A DNA stretch of 64,000 nt from Bradyrhizobium zhengyangense (GCF_022012435.1 NZ_JAKLUA010000015.1:117043-181042); one strand, 5' to 3'; positions 42,335 through 52,039 are shown, counted from the first letter of the stretch. Translations and numbers: made by a program. The notes: generated by a model from the letters alone, not told the origin.

Positions 42335-43258
42335 ATGGCCCCCCGCGCCAACTGGAAAGGCTTCCTGAGACTGTCCCTGGTGACCTGTCCGGTCGCGCTC
42401 TACCCGGCCACCTCCGAGAGCGAGAAGATCTCGTTCAACCAGCTCAACCGGCAGACCGGACACCGCATCAAGTACCTGAAGGTCGACGCCGACACCGGCG
42501 ACGAGGTGCCGAACGAGGACATCGTCAAGGGCTACGAGCTCGACAAGGGGCAATACATCGAGGTGACCAAAGAGGAGCTCGAGGAGATCGCGCTGGAATC
42601 GACGCGCACCATCGAGATCGACGAGTTCGTCGACAAGTCGGACATCGACCCGCGCTACCTGATCCGCCCGTACTACATCCGCCCCGACGGCAAGGTCGGC
42701 CACGACGCCTTCGCAGTGATCCGCGAGACCATCCGCGAGATGGACAAGGTCGCGATCGGCCGCGTCGTACTGACCAACCGCGAGCACATCATCGCGCTGG
42801 AGCCGATGGACAAGGGGCTCGTCGGCACCCTGCTGCGCTACCCCTACGAAGTGCGCTCGGAGCAGGAGTATTTCGACGAGATCCAGGACGTGAAGGTCAC
42901 GAAAGACATGCTCGACCTCGCCAGGCACATCGTGAACCAGAAGGCGGGACGGTTCGAGCCCGAGAAGTTCGAGGACCATTACGAGACCGCGCTGATCGAC
43001 CTCATCAATCAGAAGCGCGCCGGCAAGCCGATTACCCCGAAGTCCAAGCCGGCGGCGACCAATGTCGTCGACTTGATGGAGGCGCTGCGCCGGTCCGTCG
43101 GGAAGGAGGCCGCGCCGGCGAAGGCCGGCAAGCCCGCCAAGAAGGGGCGCAAGGCATCGGCTGGGCAGAAGGAAATGCTGATGCCGATCGAGGGCAAGAA
43201 GCCGAAGGAAGCGGCTGCGAAGAAACCATCGGCCAAGCCGCAGCGGAAGTCGGCGTAG
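42335..43258 (+). CDS. ku: Ku DNA end-binding protein
   Basis: 307 residues from MAPRANWKGFLRLSLVTCPV. The bacterial Ku core is complete: ALYPATSESEKISFNQLNRQ, HRIKYLKVDADTGDEVPNED, VKGYELDKGQYIEVTKEELE and FEDHYETALIDLINQKRAGK. The C-terminus is a Lys-rich extension (KAGKPAKKGRKASAG and KKPSAKPQRKSA), as in many proteobacterial Ku proteins that recruit LigD. It forms homodimeric rings on DNA double-strand breaks and starts nonhomologous end joining with the LigD-type ligases at 28453 and 34723. Monocistronic. I see no consensus EcfG promoter upstream. Confidence 0.96.
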   Translation: MAPRANWKGFLRLSLVTCPVALYPATSESEKISFNQLNRQTGHRIKYLKVDADTGDEVPNEDIVKGYELDKGQYIEVTKEELEEIALESTRTIEIDEFVDKSDIDPRYLIRPYYIRPDGKVGHDAFAVIRETIREMDKVAIGRVVLTNREHIIALEPMDKGLVGTLLRYPYEVRSEQEYFDEIQDVKVTKDMLDLARHIVNQKAGRFEPEKFEDHYETALIDLINQKRAGKPITPKSKPAATNVVDLMEALRRSVGKEAAPAKAGKPAKKGRKASAGQKEMLMPIEGKKPKEAAAKKPSAKPQRKSA

Positions 43259-43301
43259 AGCGCGTGCGGCGCCACGACGTCGGCACTGCTGTTCTCGAAG
43301 A

Positions 43302-45068
43302 TCACTCGGGAAGCCCGGCAAGCCTAAGTCCCTCCAAGAACCGCTGGCCTTGCCAGTGGCCTCCGTAGGTGGCCCACTTGCCGATCGAAAAGGACGGCTC
43401 GATCTTTAGCAAGGCGGCAGCGGCGTTCCTCGCTTCCGTTTCGCGTCCTAGAAGGGCCAGGGCCGCTGCCAGGACACGATGCGCGGAGGTAAACCGGGGG
43501 TTCAACCCGAGCGCCTTCCTCGCCTGCGCCGCCGCTTCTTCGTCACGATCGGCCACAATGAGTGCACTCGCAAGCCCAGTCAGGGTGTCGTACAACATCG
43601 GATCGAGCGGATTGAGGCGGATCGCTCGCTCGAAACTGGTCACCGCCTCGTCGACGTCCTTCATGTATCGATACGTCCAGCCACGGTTGGTCCAAGCGCG
43701 GGCGGAATTGGGGTTGAGCGCAACCGCGCGATCAACGGCGTCCTTTGCGGCGTCATAGTCGTCCGAGAAGGCGGCGACGCCGCGCCCCCATTGTGCAAGC
43801 GAGTCGGGATCTGTGTCGTCGATCGTCAGGGCCAGTCTGCCCAAGCGGAATGCTTCTGCGTAGTCTGCCTTGACGTCCGACGACCACCCTTGGGCTACCT
43901 TTACGCCCAGCACCTCCGCCGCGAGCCGAGCGGCGGCCGTGTAGCGAGAGTCCATGTCAAGAGCGCGATAGCACAAGCTGAGGGCCTCCTCGAAGCCCTC
44001 CTTGGTCAGCGAGTAGTACCGAGGCAGCGCGCGCAGATACGTGTCGTACGCGTTCAGACTTTCAGGTCGTCGCTTCGCCGCTCCTTCGATTTCGGCCCGC
44101 TTGATGTTCGGCTCGATAACGGCAGCGACCTTTTCGGCGACCTGATCCTGCAGAGCGAATATGTCGCGCAAGTCGCCGTCGAGCTTGTCGGCCCAGACGT
44201 GCGCTCCGGTCGATGCATCGATGAGCTGCCCCGTGATGCGTACCCTGTCTCCCGCCTTTCGCAGACTGCCCTCAAGAACGTAGCGGACGCCAAGCTCGCG
44301 CCCGACCTGCTTGATGTCGACCGCTTTCCCCTTGTAGGTGAAGCTCGAGTTGCGGGCGATCACGAACAGCGATTTGAAGTGCGACAGCGCCGTAATGATC
44401 TCCTCGACGACGCCGTCGGCAAAGTAGTCCTGTTCGGGGTCGCCGGACATGTTTTGGAACGGTAAGACGGCAATCGATGGCCTGTCCGGAAGAGGGAGCG
44501 GCTTGCCGTTCATCCGAGACGGCTTGGACGGCCGATTCGAGCCATCCGCGGGCCGAACCGCATAGAGGCGGACTGGTCGGTCGATATTTTTCAAGTTTCG
44601 CTCGCCGGCGTCCTCGAACGCGAACGCTGTCTTGCCGCGGACCTGCCGAAACGCGTCGTCGGAAAGGTACACGCCTCCGGGTTCGCACTCGCTTTCGACC
44701 CGTGCGGCGATGTTGACGCCGTCGCCGAAGATGTCGTCGCCGTCCAGGATGATGTCGCCGACATTGATGCCGATGCGAAAGGTGATCGGGGCTGCGAGAT
44801 GTCCGGCGCGCTTTGCCATCTCCTCCTGCACGGCCATCGCAGACGTGACGGCATCGACGACACTGGCAAATTCGACCAGCATGCCGTCACCTGTGGTCTT
44901 GACGATCCTGCCTCCATGTCTGGCGATAGCGGGATCAACAATCTCGCGACGGCATGCTTTCAGGGCCGCCAACGTGCCCATCTCGTCCGCTCCCATGAGC
45001 CGGCTGTAGCCGGCCACATCGGCCGCCAGAACCGCCGCCAACCTCCGCTCAACGCGCGCTTCGCTCAA
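43302..45068 (-). CDS. Class III adenylate/guanylate cyclase with TolB-like and TPR regions
   Basis: 588 residues. Residues 5-180 are the cyclase domain: LAAVLAADVAGYSRLMGADE (metal-binding Asp), GGRIVKTTGDGMLVEFASVV (second Asp) and FRIGINVGDIILDGDDIFGD. A linker leads to the TolB-N-like domain PSIAVLPFQNMSGDPEQDYF with DGVVEEIITALSHFKSLFVI and RYVLEGSLRKAGDRVRITGQ. The last 250 residues are tetratricopeptide-like repeats (AFRLGRLALTIDDTDPDSLA and others). This architecture is abundant in Bradyrhizobium. Produces cAMP in the cytoplasm under unknown control. Confidence 0.93.
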   Translation of the reverse strand: MSEARVERRLAAVLAADVAGYSRLMGADEMGTLAALKACRREIVDPAIARHGGRIVKTTGDGMLVEFASVVDAVTSAMAVQEEMAKRAGHLAAPITFRIGINVGDIILDGDDIFGDGVNIAARVESECEPGGVYLSDDAFRQVRGKTAFAFEDAGERNLKNIDRPVRLYAVRPADGSNRPSKPSRMNGKPLPLPDRPSIAVLPFQNMSGDPEQDYFADGVVEEIITALSHFKSLFVIARNSSFTYKGKAVDIKQVGRELGVRYVLEGSLRKAGDRVRITGQLIDASTGAHVWADKLDGDLRDIFALQDQVAEKVAAVIEPNIKRAEIEGAAKRRPESLNAYDTYLRALPRYYSLTKEGFEEALSLCYRALDMDSRYTAAARLAAEVLGVKVAQGWSSDVKADYAEAFRLGRLALTIDDTDPDSLAQWGRGVAAFSDDYDAAKDAVDRAVALNPNSARAWTNRGWTYRYMKDVDEAVTSFERAIRLNPLDPMLYDTLTGLASALIVADRDEEAAAQARKALGLNPRFTSAHRVLAAALALLGRETEARNAAAALLKIEPSFSIGKWATYGGHWQGQRFLEGLRLAGLPE

Positions 45069-45152
45069 CTTACGCCCCTGCCGGCGATGTCACCCGGAAA
45101 GTAAAGCACACGGCAGTACACGTCGGCTAGGACTCCGAAGATGTCGTCGTCG

Positions 45153-45422
45153 CTAACTGACATGCGGCGGACACTCCGGGCAGGTATCGCCGATCGAATT
45201 CAGGACGTCGCGTATCTCCGCGACGGCGTCCGCCCGCGAGGCACCGGGCGGTGGTTCGCGGCGGGCCACATCGAAGGCGCGCTCGCGGGCATGGGGATCG
45301 GCGCGGTCCTGCATCCAACCGTGCTCCTCGCATTCGCGGATGACGCCGGCCTCCTGCAGCACGCCGATCGCCCAGCCCCGCAGCGTCCGGATTGCCGACC
45401 GTCTTTCCTTCGTCATCAGCAT
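45153..45422 (-). CDS. Hypothetical protein (89 aa)
   Basis: From MLMTKERRSAIRTLRGWAIG, VLQEAGVIRECEEHGWMQDR and ARERAFDVARREPPPGASRA. The helical, charged pattern with EEHGWMQDRADPHARERA is a known small family in Bradyrhizobium. The start could be two residues later. The cluster gives no functional hint. Confidence 0.65.
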   Translation of the reverse strand: MLMTKERRSAIRTLRGWAIGVLQEAGVIRECEEHGWMQDRADPHARERAFDVARREPPPGASRADAVAEIRDVLNSIGDTCPECPPHVS

Positions 45423-45603
45423 CGAGATCGCTCCTGCCGGACGAATCCTTCCGCCCACCTGATCGTTCCCGGCGGTTAGCACGGGTCAGGGATTCGCAAT
45501 CGGCGGAGCTCCAGCTTGTCCACCTGTTCCTGTGGGGGCAAAGCGGACTTACTTTTCGTTGAATCACGCTGCCAAGGGGTGCGCAACTTCGAGCTTGTCC
45601 GCC

Positions 45604-46089
45604 TTAGCGCTCGCGTTCCCATTCTAATGTCCCCACGACTTTCTTGCCCGGATAGACGGCGCTGATTTGTTCGGCCGTTCTGAGGCTCAGCTTGTCCCCT
45701 TCGAGCTTGAAGAACCTGACTTGATCTTGACCCGTTAGAAGCTCGTTCCACGAAATGTCGACCTTGGTCGTAAACCTGTCGCTCTCTATTGTGAATTTTC
45801 CGGTGTAGGCAAGTAGACTCTTGAGCAGGGCTGCCGACTCCGCATCGTTGGCTGCCGGCTTGCGATTTGCCGCGGCAATGATGAACGCGACGTGCCCGTC
45901 CGGCGTAAAAACTGCCCGCCCCTTCGGATCGTGGCCCATCGGTTCGGTGAGCTCGCCACCGATAATCTGAATGGTCCAGGCTGTGAGTTTCCAGCTACCT
46001 GCGAGTTGCCCTGCTGCATCGTCCGCGAGAAGCAACGCGGGCTGCAGATAGCAATAGGCGGCAAAGGCCAAGGCAAGGAGACGCACCAC
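45604..46089 (-). CDS. Lipocalin-like secreted protein (161 aa)
   Basis: Signal peptide MVRLLALAFAAYCYLQPALL then LADD. The body LAGSWKLTAWTIQIIGGELT, GRAVFTPDGHVAFIIAAANR and VRFFKLEGDKLSLRTAEQI matches the lipocalin-like domain family (PF13924: L.G.W.L.......G......G..P.G...Y..DG). A periplasmic or exported beta-barrel of unknown ligand. A paralogue is at 47422. Confidence 0.85.
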   Translation of the reverse strand: MVRLLALAFAAYCYLQPALLLADDAAGQLAGSWKLTAWTIQIIGGELTEPMGHDPKGRAVFTPDGHVAFIIAAANRKPAANDAESAALLKSLLAYTGKFTIESDRFTTKVDISWNELLTGQDQVRFFKLEGDKLSLRTAEQISAVYPGKKVVGTLEWERER

Positions 46090-46249
46090 GTTGTCCTCCT
46101 CAAAAGTAGATCGTGCTCAACTTTGGCAGATTAGCCGAAACCCACAAGACCCGCGATACCCTTCGGGCGAGATGTCCGATGCCCGAAACCGCCTTGTACA
46201 GCGCACGTTCTCGTTGATATGCTGATCGTCCAACGAGGAGTAGCGAACG

Positions 46250-47220
46250 ATGTTCGATATTTCGCGCCGCGACCTCACACTTGGCGCAGCAGGTGCCTGC
46301 GCCGCGTTTGGACTCGATAAGCCGATCACCTTTGTCGACGCGGCTTACGCTCAACAGTCCGTCACTCAACCTTTCCGCAAATACAGGTCGGCGACATTGA
46401 GGTCTTCTCCCTGATCGATGGCATGCGGGAGGCGCCGCTGCGCGACAGTATGGTCAGGAATGTCAGCGCCGACCAAGTGAAGACCGTGTTGCGTGGTGCC
46501 GGTTTTCCCGAGAATCAGGCGCCCGTGCGGTTTATCGTCATGGCGCTCAAGCTGCGCGGTCAAGTGGTCCTGATCGACGCGGGTACGGGCGGTCATTCGA
46601 TTTATGGCGAGGGGAACGGCCGGTTATTCGAGAGCATGGCGGCGGCGGGCCTTGACCCCAAGGCAGTCAAGACAATCCTCATCTCCCATCTCCACGGCGA
46701 CCACATTTATGGCCTCATGAACAATGAGAGCGATGCGCAGGTCTTCCCGGATGCCGACATCGTAGTGCCCGCCGCGGAATTGAAATGGTGGACGCGCCCA
46801 GGGGTCGAGTCACTCGATCTCGGACCGACGCGCAAGGGCCTCGCGCGGCGCATTCAGGCTACCGTGGCGACTTGGAAAAACGTCAGGACATTCGAGGGAG
46901 AACCTGAACTCCTGCCTGGCGTGCACGCAATTGAGGTGCCCGGCCATAGCCCGGGAATGGTCGCGCATCTCGTCGCTTCCGGCGGCGAGCAGTTCCTGAT
47001 CAGCGCCGACGTGGTCAATCTTGCGCCCCACATTGCAACACATCCCGAGTGGCAGCTCTCGATCGATCAGGATCCGCAAATGGCGGTGGAAACGCGAAGG
47101 AAGATCTTCGATCGCGCGGTCGCCGACAAGCTCACCATTTCGGGTACTCACTGGTTGATGCCGAACGTCGGCACGGTTGCCAAGGATGGCAACGGCTACT
47201 TATTCGCAGCCAAGGGGTGA
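46250..47220 (+). pseudogene. Tat-exported metallo-beta-lactamase-fold hydrolase with a frameshift after the signal
   Basis: ATG at 46250 (GAGGAG upstream) encodes MFDISRRDLTLGAAGACAAF, with a twin-arginine-like SRRDLTL motif, up to QPFRKY. There one extra base shifts the frame, and the mature domain continues VGDIEVFSLIDGMREAPLRD. The zinc motif LISHLHGDHIYGLM and later EVPGHSPGMVAHLVASGG with ISADVVN are intact. The catalytic part (46423-47220) could be made as a cytosolic protein, but the signal would be lost. Related to quorum-quenching-like lactonases and hydrolases of the MBL class. Confidence 0.8.
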
Positions 47221-47421
47221 CATCCCCCGTGGCACTAAGCCATGACTATGCGACGACGACTGCAGCCGGTAGCGGGCGAACCGCTCGGCACGTCAGGATG
47301 CTTCTGGCCCTTGGCAAGAAGCAGCCAGCACTTTGAATAGCTGGATGAAGGATTCAACCGGCGTGGCTGTGCATGGTACCGTGCAGGCGTCTGGTCGAGA
47401 CTATTGCCTAGGGATGGACCG

Positions 47422-47931
47422 ATGACTTTGCGTGCAATTTTCGCCGCGTGCGCGATTGCGGCTTCTGGATTTATCATGATGACAGTCGACGCGATCGGGC
47501 AGAAGCAATCGTTGAAAGATCAACTGGTCGGTACGTGGACGCTGCTGTCGTGGGAGCAGAAGAAAAGCGACGGCACCAAGATCGAGCGTTATGGGGCCGC
47601 TCCGAAGGGCATCGCTTTCTTCGACGGGAATGGGCACTACATCATCACGGTGATGCGATCGGATCGAGCCAAATACGCGAGTAATGCCCTGTGGCAGGGC
47701 ACATCCGAGGAGAACAAAGAGACCGCGGACGGCACGATAACCTACTTCGGAACGTATTCGACGAACGAGGCAGATGGCAGCATCGCGATCCAGGTCGAAG
47801 GCAGTTCGTTTCCCAACTGGAATGGCACGCAACAGAAGCGCTTCGTCGCGGTTGCGGGAGATCAACTGACGCTGACTGTTCGTCCTCCTGCGGGAGACGT
47901 AGTCGACGTGATCTGGAAAAGAGCGAAGTGA
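47422..47931 (+). CDS. Lipocalin-like secreted protein (169 aa)
   Basis: From MTLRAIFAACAIAASGFIMM (signal peptide), then LVGTWTLLSWEQKKSDGTKI, RYGAAPKGIAFFDGNGHYII and TITYFGTYSTNEADGSIAIQ. The lipocalin-like domain (PF13924) is complete, with FPNWNGTQQKRFVAVAGDQL at its end. An upstream ATG at 47404 would add six residues. Paralogue of 45604; the broken MBL-fold gene lies between, so the three may have formed one functional group. Confidence 0.85.
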   Translation: MTLRAIFAACAIAASGFIMMTVDAIGQKQSLKDQLVGTWTLLSWEQKKSDGTKIERYGAAPKGIAFFDGNGHYIITVMRSDRAKYASNALWQGTSEENKETADGTITYFGTYSTNEADGSIAIQVEGSSFPNWNGTQQKRFVAVAGDQLTLTVRPPAGDVVDVIWKRAK

Positions 47932-48033
47932 TCCGACAAGTGGGCAATCGGGCCGTAGACATGCGGCGACGCCCCCGGTCCACCCGTCCCGCGGCTAGTG
48001 CAGAACTTTAAGCCGCAGGCGCCGGATCTTCCT

Positions 48034-48933
48034 TCACGCCCCGTGCCACGATCCGGAGAGCCCCGTCCGGAAGTGGCCAAGAATGTCCGCTCGAAGTTCG
48101 GAGGGGACCCCGCCGTCCTTCAGATCGGCACCACCGACTTTCCTGAACGAATGGAAAGTCTTTTTCTCTTCAGCAGCGTTGGCGACAGCCACATTTTGAA
48201 CTTTGATCCAGTCGCCATAAAAGACGTCGCCCAACGGCGTGCGATCACTTGCGGCGCGGAGCTCCGGGAACAGCAGTTTATGTCCGAGCGATTTGATTTC
48301 CGCCCTGTAGCGAAGAAGCCCGAGACGGACCACTTCGCCGATCAGGGGTATTCTTCGCGTGGACTGCGGATTCTTGAGCGTCCGGTGTTCGTTTGGACGA
48401 ACGAAAATGTAGGGGATCCCACTCTCCTCCAACACATCATCGACATCGAGGCCGCAGAGTTCCTCGCGACGTGCCAACGTGTATCTCGCAAGATAAGGCA
48501 CGATAGATAGAGCGTCGTGATAGATCACCTCGCCCGGGACCATCCGCTTCTTGAGGCTTTCGCATCCCGTCCACGGCGGCTGTCGAAAGATCGAGGTCAG
48601 GTCTTCTGGAGAGAAAGGATTCCGTTCGTCGCGGGCGCGACCCTTCTTCTTCGACAGCAGCTTCGAAACGCCGGAGAACTCTGGAATCTTGTGCCCGCAA
48701 GCCTCGATGTAGACTAACACCTCCTGAAGCTGCGTAAGATGTCGATTGACCGTACCCGACTCGCGCCCGACCTCGTGTGCAGGCAATTTCTTGGCGCGTT
48801 CCAGCCATTCGGAAAGCGGCGTGGCGCGGTCACGCTGGCCCTTGCCGTAGCCTCGCGGAAGAGCGAGCAGAAGCGAGCGATACTCGGCAATGCGGCCCTG
48901 GGCGAGGGCTCGAACATGGTCCTCGCCGATCAT
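48034..48933 (-). pseudogene. Tyrosine recombinase/integrase, truncated (copy 1)
   Basis: The frame continues upstream of the first ATG (48933) with WNEKTQRQVRSLVATFVEM to a stop near 49045, so the N-terminal domain is cut. The catalytic domain shows box I LARYTLARREELCGLDVDDV (Arg), RRIPLIGEVV, and box II HSFRKVGG and ILGHF. The nucleophilic Tyr that should follow GH is missing (RTGLSGSWHGA then stop). It lacks both ends and should be inactive. A direct repeat of its middle section lies at 59666-60112. Confidence 0.8.
48286..48707. repeat. Direct repeat, copy A (middle of integrase gene)
   Basis: Matches 59666-60112 at about 94% by eye, same orientation, from GAGCGATTT to GCAAGCCTCGA, apart from a 25-base insertion in the other copy. 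The two copies bracket 11 kb that hold the heat-shock gene block. Confidence 0.88.
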
Positions 48934-49045
48934 TTCGACGAACGTCGCGACAAGTGAACGGACCTGCCGCTGGGTTTTTTCGTTCCAATAACTTGTTGGG
49001 CAATCGTCGCACCCAAGTCGTGGCCATGCGCGCCCGCAAGCCTAG

Positions 49046-49788
49046 GCGAGTCTACCGCCTGCCCTTTACGGGCTGACATGCGACTTCGCATTCTCGGCTT
49101 CTCGCAGGCTCCGGCGCCTTTCGTTCGCACTGCCCAGCACGGCTTACGCGACGGGCGCGTGCATATCACGCACAGGAGAAAAATATTCCTTTCCAACGGC
49201 AAACCCCGTTCTTCGAAAACTGCCAAACCGGGCGTCTCATTTCACTAAACTGCGCGTTACCGGCCGATTTTGGTGAGCTGGAAACGGCGCGTTACTTTTC
49301 ACACAACTACGCGTTACATTTCTGGGGTAGTAACGGGGGACGTCCGTTGAAAAGCGTCCTACTCTTCTCCCTACGACGTGGCAGTTCAAACTATCGAAAT
49401 TGACGACGCATCCGCCGTCAGCCAGGACACATACGCGACTGAAGGCGCCATCTCCGTTGGCCGACGTGCCGAGCGATACGTGGAATGCCCTTCTTCGCTA
49501 ATCACCTCATATGACCTCGCTGTTTGAGCGTTACCCGCCGCACGGGTCGACGCTATCCCTCATGCCAGCCGATTTCTCAAGATGCTGCTACTAGAAGCGT
49601 GGCGTACTCCCTCAGGGGCGGCGGGTCAGAGCCGGTCGCGGCTCCGATCCCAAGGCCACAACCGCCCCCAACCTTATACAGAAAGGAGGTAATTACCGGG
49701 CGTCTGAGACGGAGACCGAAAAAGTCTTCAATGATCGCTCGCTGAGGGCCCGTGGAAATAGCGGAGCGATCATAGGTTTGCCGAGCCC
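49046..49788. other. Gene-free stretch beyond the integrase remnant
   Basis: About 740 bp. No frame with coding character. Three copies of [T/G/A]CGCGTTAC occur at about 49253, 49288 and 49310. An AAGGAGGTAATTACC near 49682 looks like a ribosome-binding site but no gene follows. Base composition is less GC-rich than the surroundings. Confidence 0.45.
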
Positions 49789-49986
49789 CTACCCCCGGGG
49801 CCAGCCCGCGCTGGTTGTCGAGAGCAGCACAAGAAACAACGCGTTATGCGCATCATATCTCGCAGCAGCGCGCGAGCTTCGCGAGCCCTGCATAACGACT
49901 GTCCCGTTCGTTGAACATACGCGCCAGCGCCATCGCCGGCCCTTGGGCTGCAGGATGATCTCGAAAGTAGGAAATTGATGCGACAC
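49789..49986 (-). CDS. DUF1508-like small protein (65 aa), GTG start
   Basis: GTG at 49986, two bases after the stop of the 105-aa gene, gives VSHQFPTFEIILQPKGRRWR then WRVCSTNGTVVMQGSRSSRA and AARYDAHNALFLVLL. The FEI.L.....WRWRV.S..G.V...S..S...A..A pattern recalls the YegP/DUF1508 family and is known in Bradyrhizobium small proteins. Likely the last gene of the hspB-hspC-degP transcription unit. Confidence 0.65.
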   Translation of the reverse strand: MSHQFPTFEIILQPKGRRWRWRVCSTNGTVVMQGSRSSRAAARYDAHNALFLVLLSTTSAGWPRG

Positions 49987-49990
49987 GGTA

Positions 49991-50308
49991 TTATGCAGCA
50001 CGGTTCGGGCTCGGGATATAGCCATCGGTCGCTTGAGCCGAAGCAGTACTGAAAGAACTGGAGATGAGCTTATCCGCTGCACGCTGCTCCTCAAACAAAC
50101 GTCGCTCGACGAACTGGCGCTCTGCGGCCATTAGTTTGGTTCGGAGCAAGCGAAGATAACGTTCGGTGTTGCCGTGATGCACTCGAACCAATACGGCCGA
50201 ATTCGCTCGGGTCGCCTTCGTGACAGGAGCACTCAACGCTTGTCGCTCGCGAACATCCGCTTCTGGTTCGGTCCTGTCCTTGAGATTCTCAATCATTGGG
50301 GTTCTCAT
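49991..50308 (-). CDS. Small protein with the domain that is fused in the gene at 56900 (105 aa)
   Basis: MRTPMIENLKDRTEPEADVR, then the helical block NTERYLRLLRTKLMAAERQF with VERRLFEEQRAADKLISSSF. That block aligns with NNIRRYRRLLETSLTDLERG and YIERRLLDERASVKDLL in the 223-aa protein at 56900. Two charged helices, no membrane segment. It lies 9 bp after degP in the same direction. Function unknown; the tie to the heat-shock genes suggests a protein-quality role. Confidence 0.7.
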   Translation of the reverse strand: MRTPMIENLKDRTEPEADVRERQALSAPVTKATRANSAVLVRVHHGNTERYLRLLRTKLMAAERQFVERRLFEEQRAADKLISSSFSTASAQATDGYIPSPNRAA

Positions 50309-50317
50309 CGTAAGATG

Positions 50318-51481
50318 TTAAGTCGATGTCCCGGACCGGTGATAGGGCCCCGCAAGCCCGGCCGACGGTAGTCGGCTCGTCAATCCGAGGGTACCTGGGG
50401 TAATTGCCGCGCCTCGTTCCATCCGAGGCGCCACTTTGACAACGACACTGCTTGTGCCTTCTCTTCGTTGAAGCGTTAGTTTCAAGTCCTGTCCAACTCG
50501 CGCCAAGCCGACCTTGTTGCGCAATTGCGCAGCCGACCGAATGGGACGGTCGTCGGCCATTGTCACAATGTCCCCTTTGCGCAGACCGGCCATTTCCGCC
50601 GGCGAGTTTGGCAGAACCTCAGCTATCAAAGCACCTTCGGCCCGAGCACCGGACAGCCGCGGGTCCTGCAAAGAAACGCCGATGCGGCCACGTTCGACAT
50701 GGCCGGTAGCAACGATTTGCTCCATCACTCTCCGCGCCATATTGGACGGGATCGCAAAGCCAATTCCGACGTTTCCGCCCGCTGGCGAGATGATCGCTGA
50801 ATTGATTCCGACTAGCTCGCCGCGGAGGCTGACCAGCGCACCGCCGGAATTGCCGGGATTAATCGCCGCGTCAGTCTGAATGAAATCCTCAAAGCCCTGC
50901 TTGCCAAGGCCGGTGCGGCCGAGTGCGCTGACCAGACCCGAGGTTACGGTTTGACCCAGACCAAAGGGATTGCCGATCGCGAGCACAAAATCACCAACCT
51001 CCAGGATGTCACTGTCGCCAAAAGCAAGCGCCTTGAGCCCCACGGGGCTCTGGATCTGTAACACGGCCACATCGGTCGGCGGATCGCGACCAATCACCTT
51101 GGCCGAAAACTGTCGGCCCTCCTTCGTGGTGACTTGCACGGTGGAAGTGCCTTCGACGACGTGATTGTTGGTGAGTACATAGCCGCGCAGAGCATCGACG
51201 ATCACTCCGGAGCCGGTTGCGTTGACCTCTTTCTCGATTTGCTTCGGAACATCAAAGAATTCGCGGAACACCGGGTCACGGTAGAGGGGATTGTCTTCAC
51301 GCACGCGACCGTGCACCGAAATGTTAACGACCGCAGGCGTGACTTGGCGAACGAGCGGCGCCAATGTCGGGATCGGCGCTCCGGTCTTGAGATCGGGAAC
51401 TTGCGCCGTCACGAGAGACGGTGCCCCAAACGTCAGCGTCAACACCAACAGCGCCAATCGGATTACGCGACCATTTTTCAT
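50318..51481 (-). CDS. degP: DegP/HtrA-type periplasmic serine protease
   Basis: 387 residues from MKNGRVIRLALLVLTLTFGA (signal peptide up to TAQ; an upstream ATG at 51493 adds four residues). The trypsin-like triad is His in GYVLTNNHVVEGTSTVQVTT, Asp in DPPTDVAVLQIQS and Ser in QTDAAINPGNSGGALVSLRG. A single PDZ domain spans about 260-345 (GALIAEVLPNSPAEMAGLRK). It degrades or refolds misfolded periplasmic proteins. Part of a minus-strand unit with hspC, hspB and small genes; the ROSE element of hspB probably controls the messenger. Confidence 0.93.
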   Translation of the reverse strand: MKNGRVIRLALLVLTLTFGAPSLVTAQVPDLKTGAPIPTLAPLVRQVTPAVVNISVHGRVREDNPLYRDPVFREFFDVPKQIEKEVNATGSGVIVDALRGYVLTNNHVVEGTSTVQVTTKEGRQFSAKVIGRDPPTDVAVLQIQSPVGLKALAFGDSDILEVGDFVLAIGNPFGLGQTVTSGLVSALGRTGLGKQGFEDFIQTDAAINPGNSGGALVSLRGELVGINSAIISPAGGNVGIGFAIPSNMARRVMEQIVATGHVERGRIGVSLQDPRLSGARAEGALIAEVLPNSPAEMAGLRKGDIVTMADDRPIRSAAQLRNKVGLARVGQDLKLTLQRREGTSSVVVKVAPRMERGAAITPGTLGLTSRLPSAGLAGPYHRSGTST

Positions 51482-51622
51482 CTTGTGCACCATGATATTC
51501 GCGGGAGCCGCCTCAAGCGCTTGCCGGCAGCCGCATCGCACGTTGCAGAGCGACGCAGGGAACGACATAGGCCGCAGCCATATGACCGAACAAGACAAGG
51601 CCGAGGACAGCGTGCGTGACCA

Positions 51623-51958
51623 TCATGCGGCCCTCCGTTCTGCGGCGGCCCAAGGCCGCCGCAGCCGCATCGGCACGCCGCCACCACGCGGCGGGTCATC
51701 ATTGTCATTGTCGCCGTCGAGCTTGCGCAAGGCTGCGAGAATATCCGCGAGCCGGACCGTATGGCTCATGCCGGGAATCTTGCGCAACCACGGACAGGAT
51801 TCCACCGCATACATGTCGGAGGCCCAGGACGACAGGATGATGCGCTTCTCCGGCGTGGAGAGCTCATTGTCGTTCAGGACGCTCCTTGGAGAATCGTAGT
51901 GAGCGGCGGGGTGAAAGATCGGATGAAGATTGTGAGCATTTGTGTTTGCGTTCGTCAT
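51623..51958 (-). CDS. Small protein with HPA...EKR-ILSSW domain (111 aa)
   Basis: MTNANTNAHNLHPIFHPAAH, YDSPRSVLNDNELSTPEKRI and ILSSWASDMYAVESCPWLRK. The HPA...P..VL.D..L...EKR.ILSSW..D block is shared with the C-terminal half of the protein at 56900. The C-terminus is Asp/Gly/Pro-rich. This domain appears in many Bradyrhizobium small proteins. It lies between hspC and degP on the same strand. Confidence 0.75.
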   Translation of the reverse strand: MTNANTNAHNLHPIFHPAAHYDSPRSVLNDNELSTPEKRIILSSWASDMYAVESCPWLRKIPGMSHTVRLADILAALRKLDGDNDNDDPPRGGGVPMRLRRPWAAAERRAA

Positions 51959-52039
51959 CGTCGCGTCTCCCTTATCTCTCCTTTCCGAGGGATTGCTGTG
52001 GGAAGAAACGGCGGCGGAGCCGTCGCTTCCTGGTTCTGA

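Noticed and set aside
49679..49700. AAGGAGGTAATTACC as an anti-Shine-Dalgarno-like or 16S rRNA end
   Set aside because: No rRNA sequence continues on either side, and no gene follows it as a ribosome-binding site.
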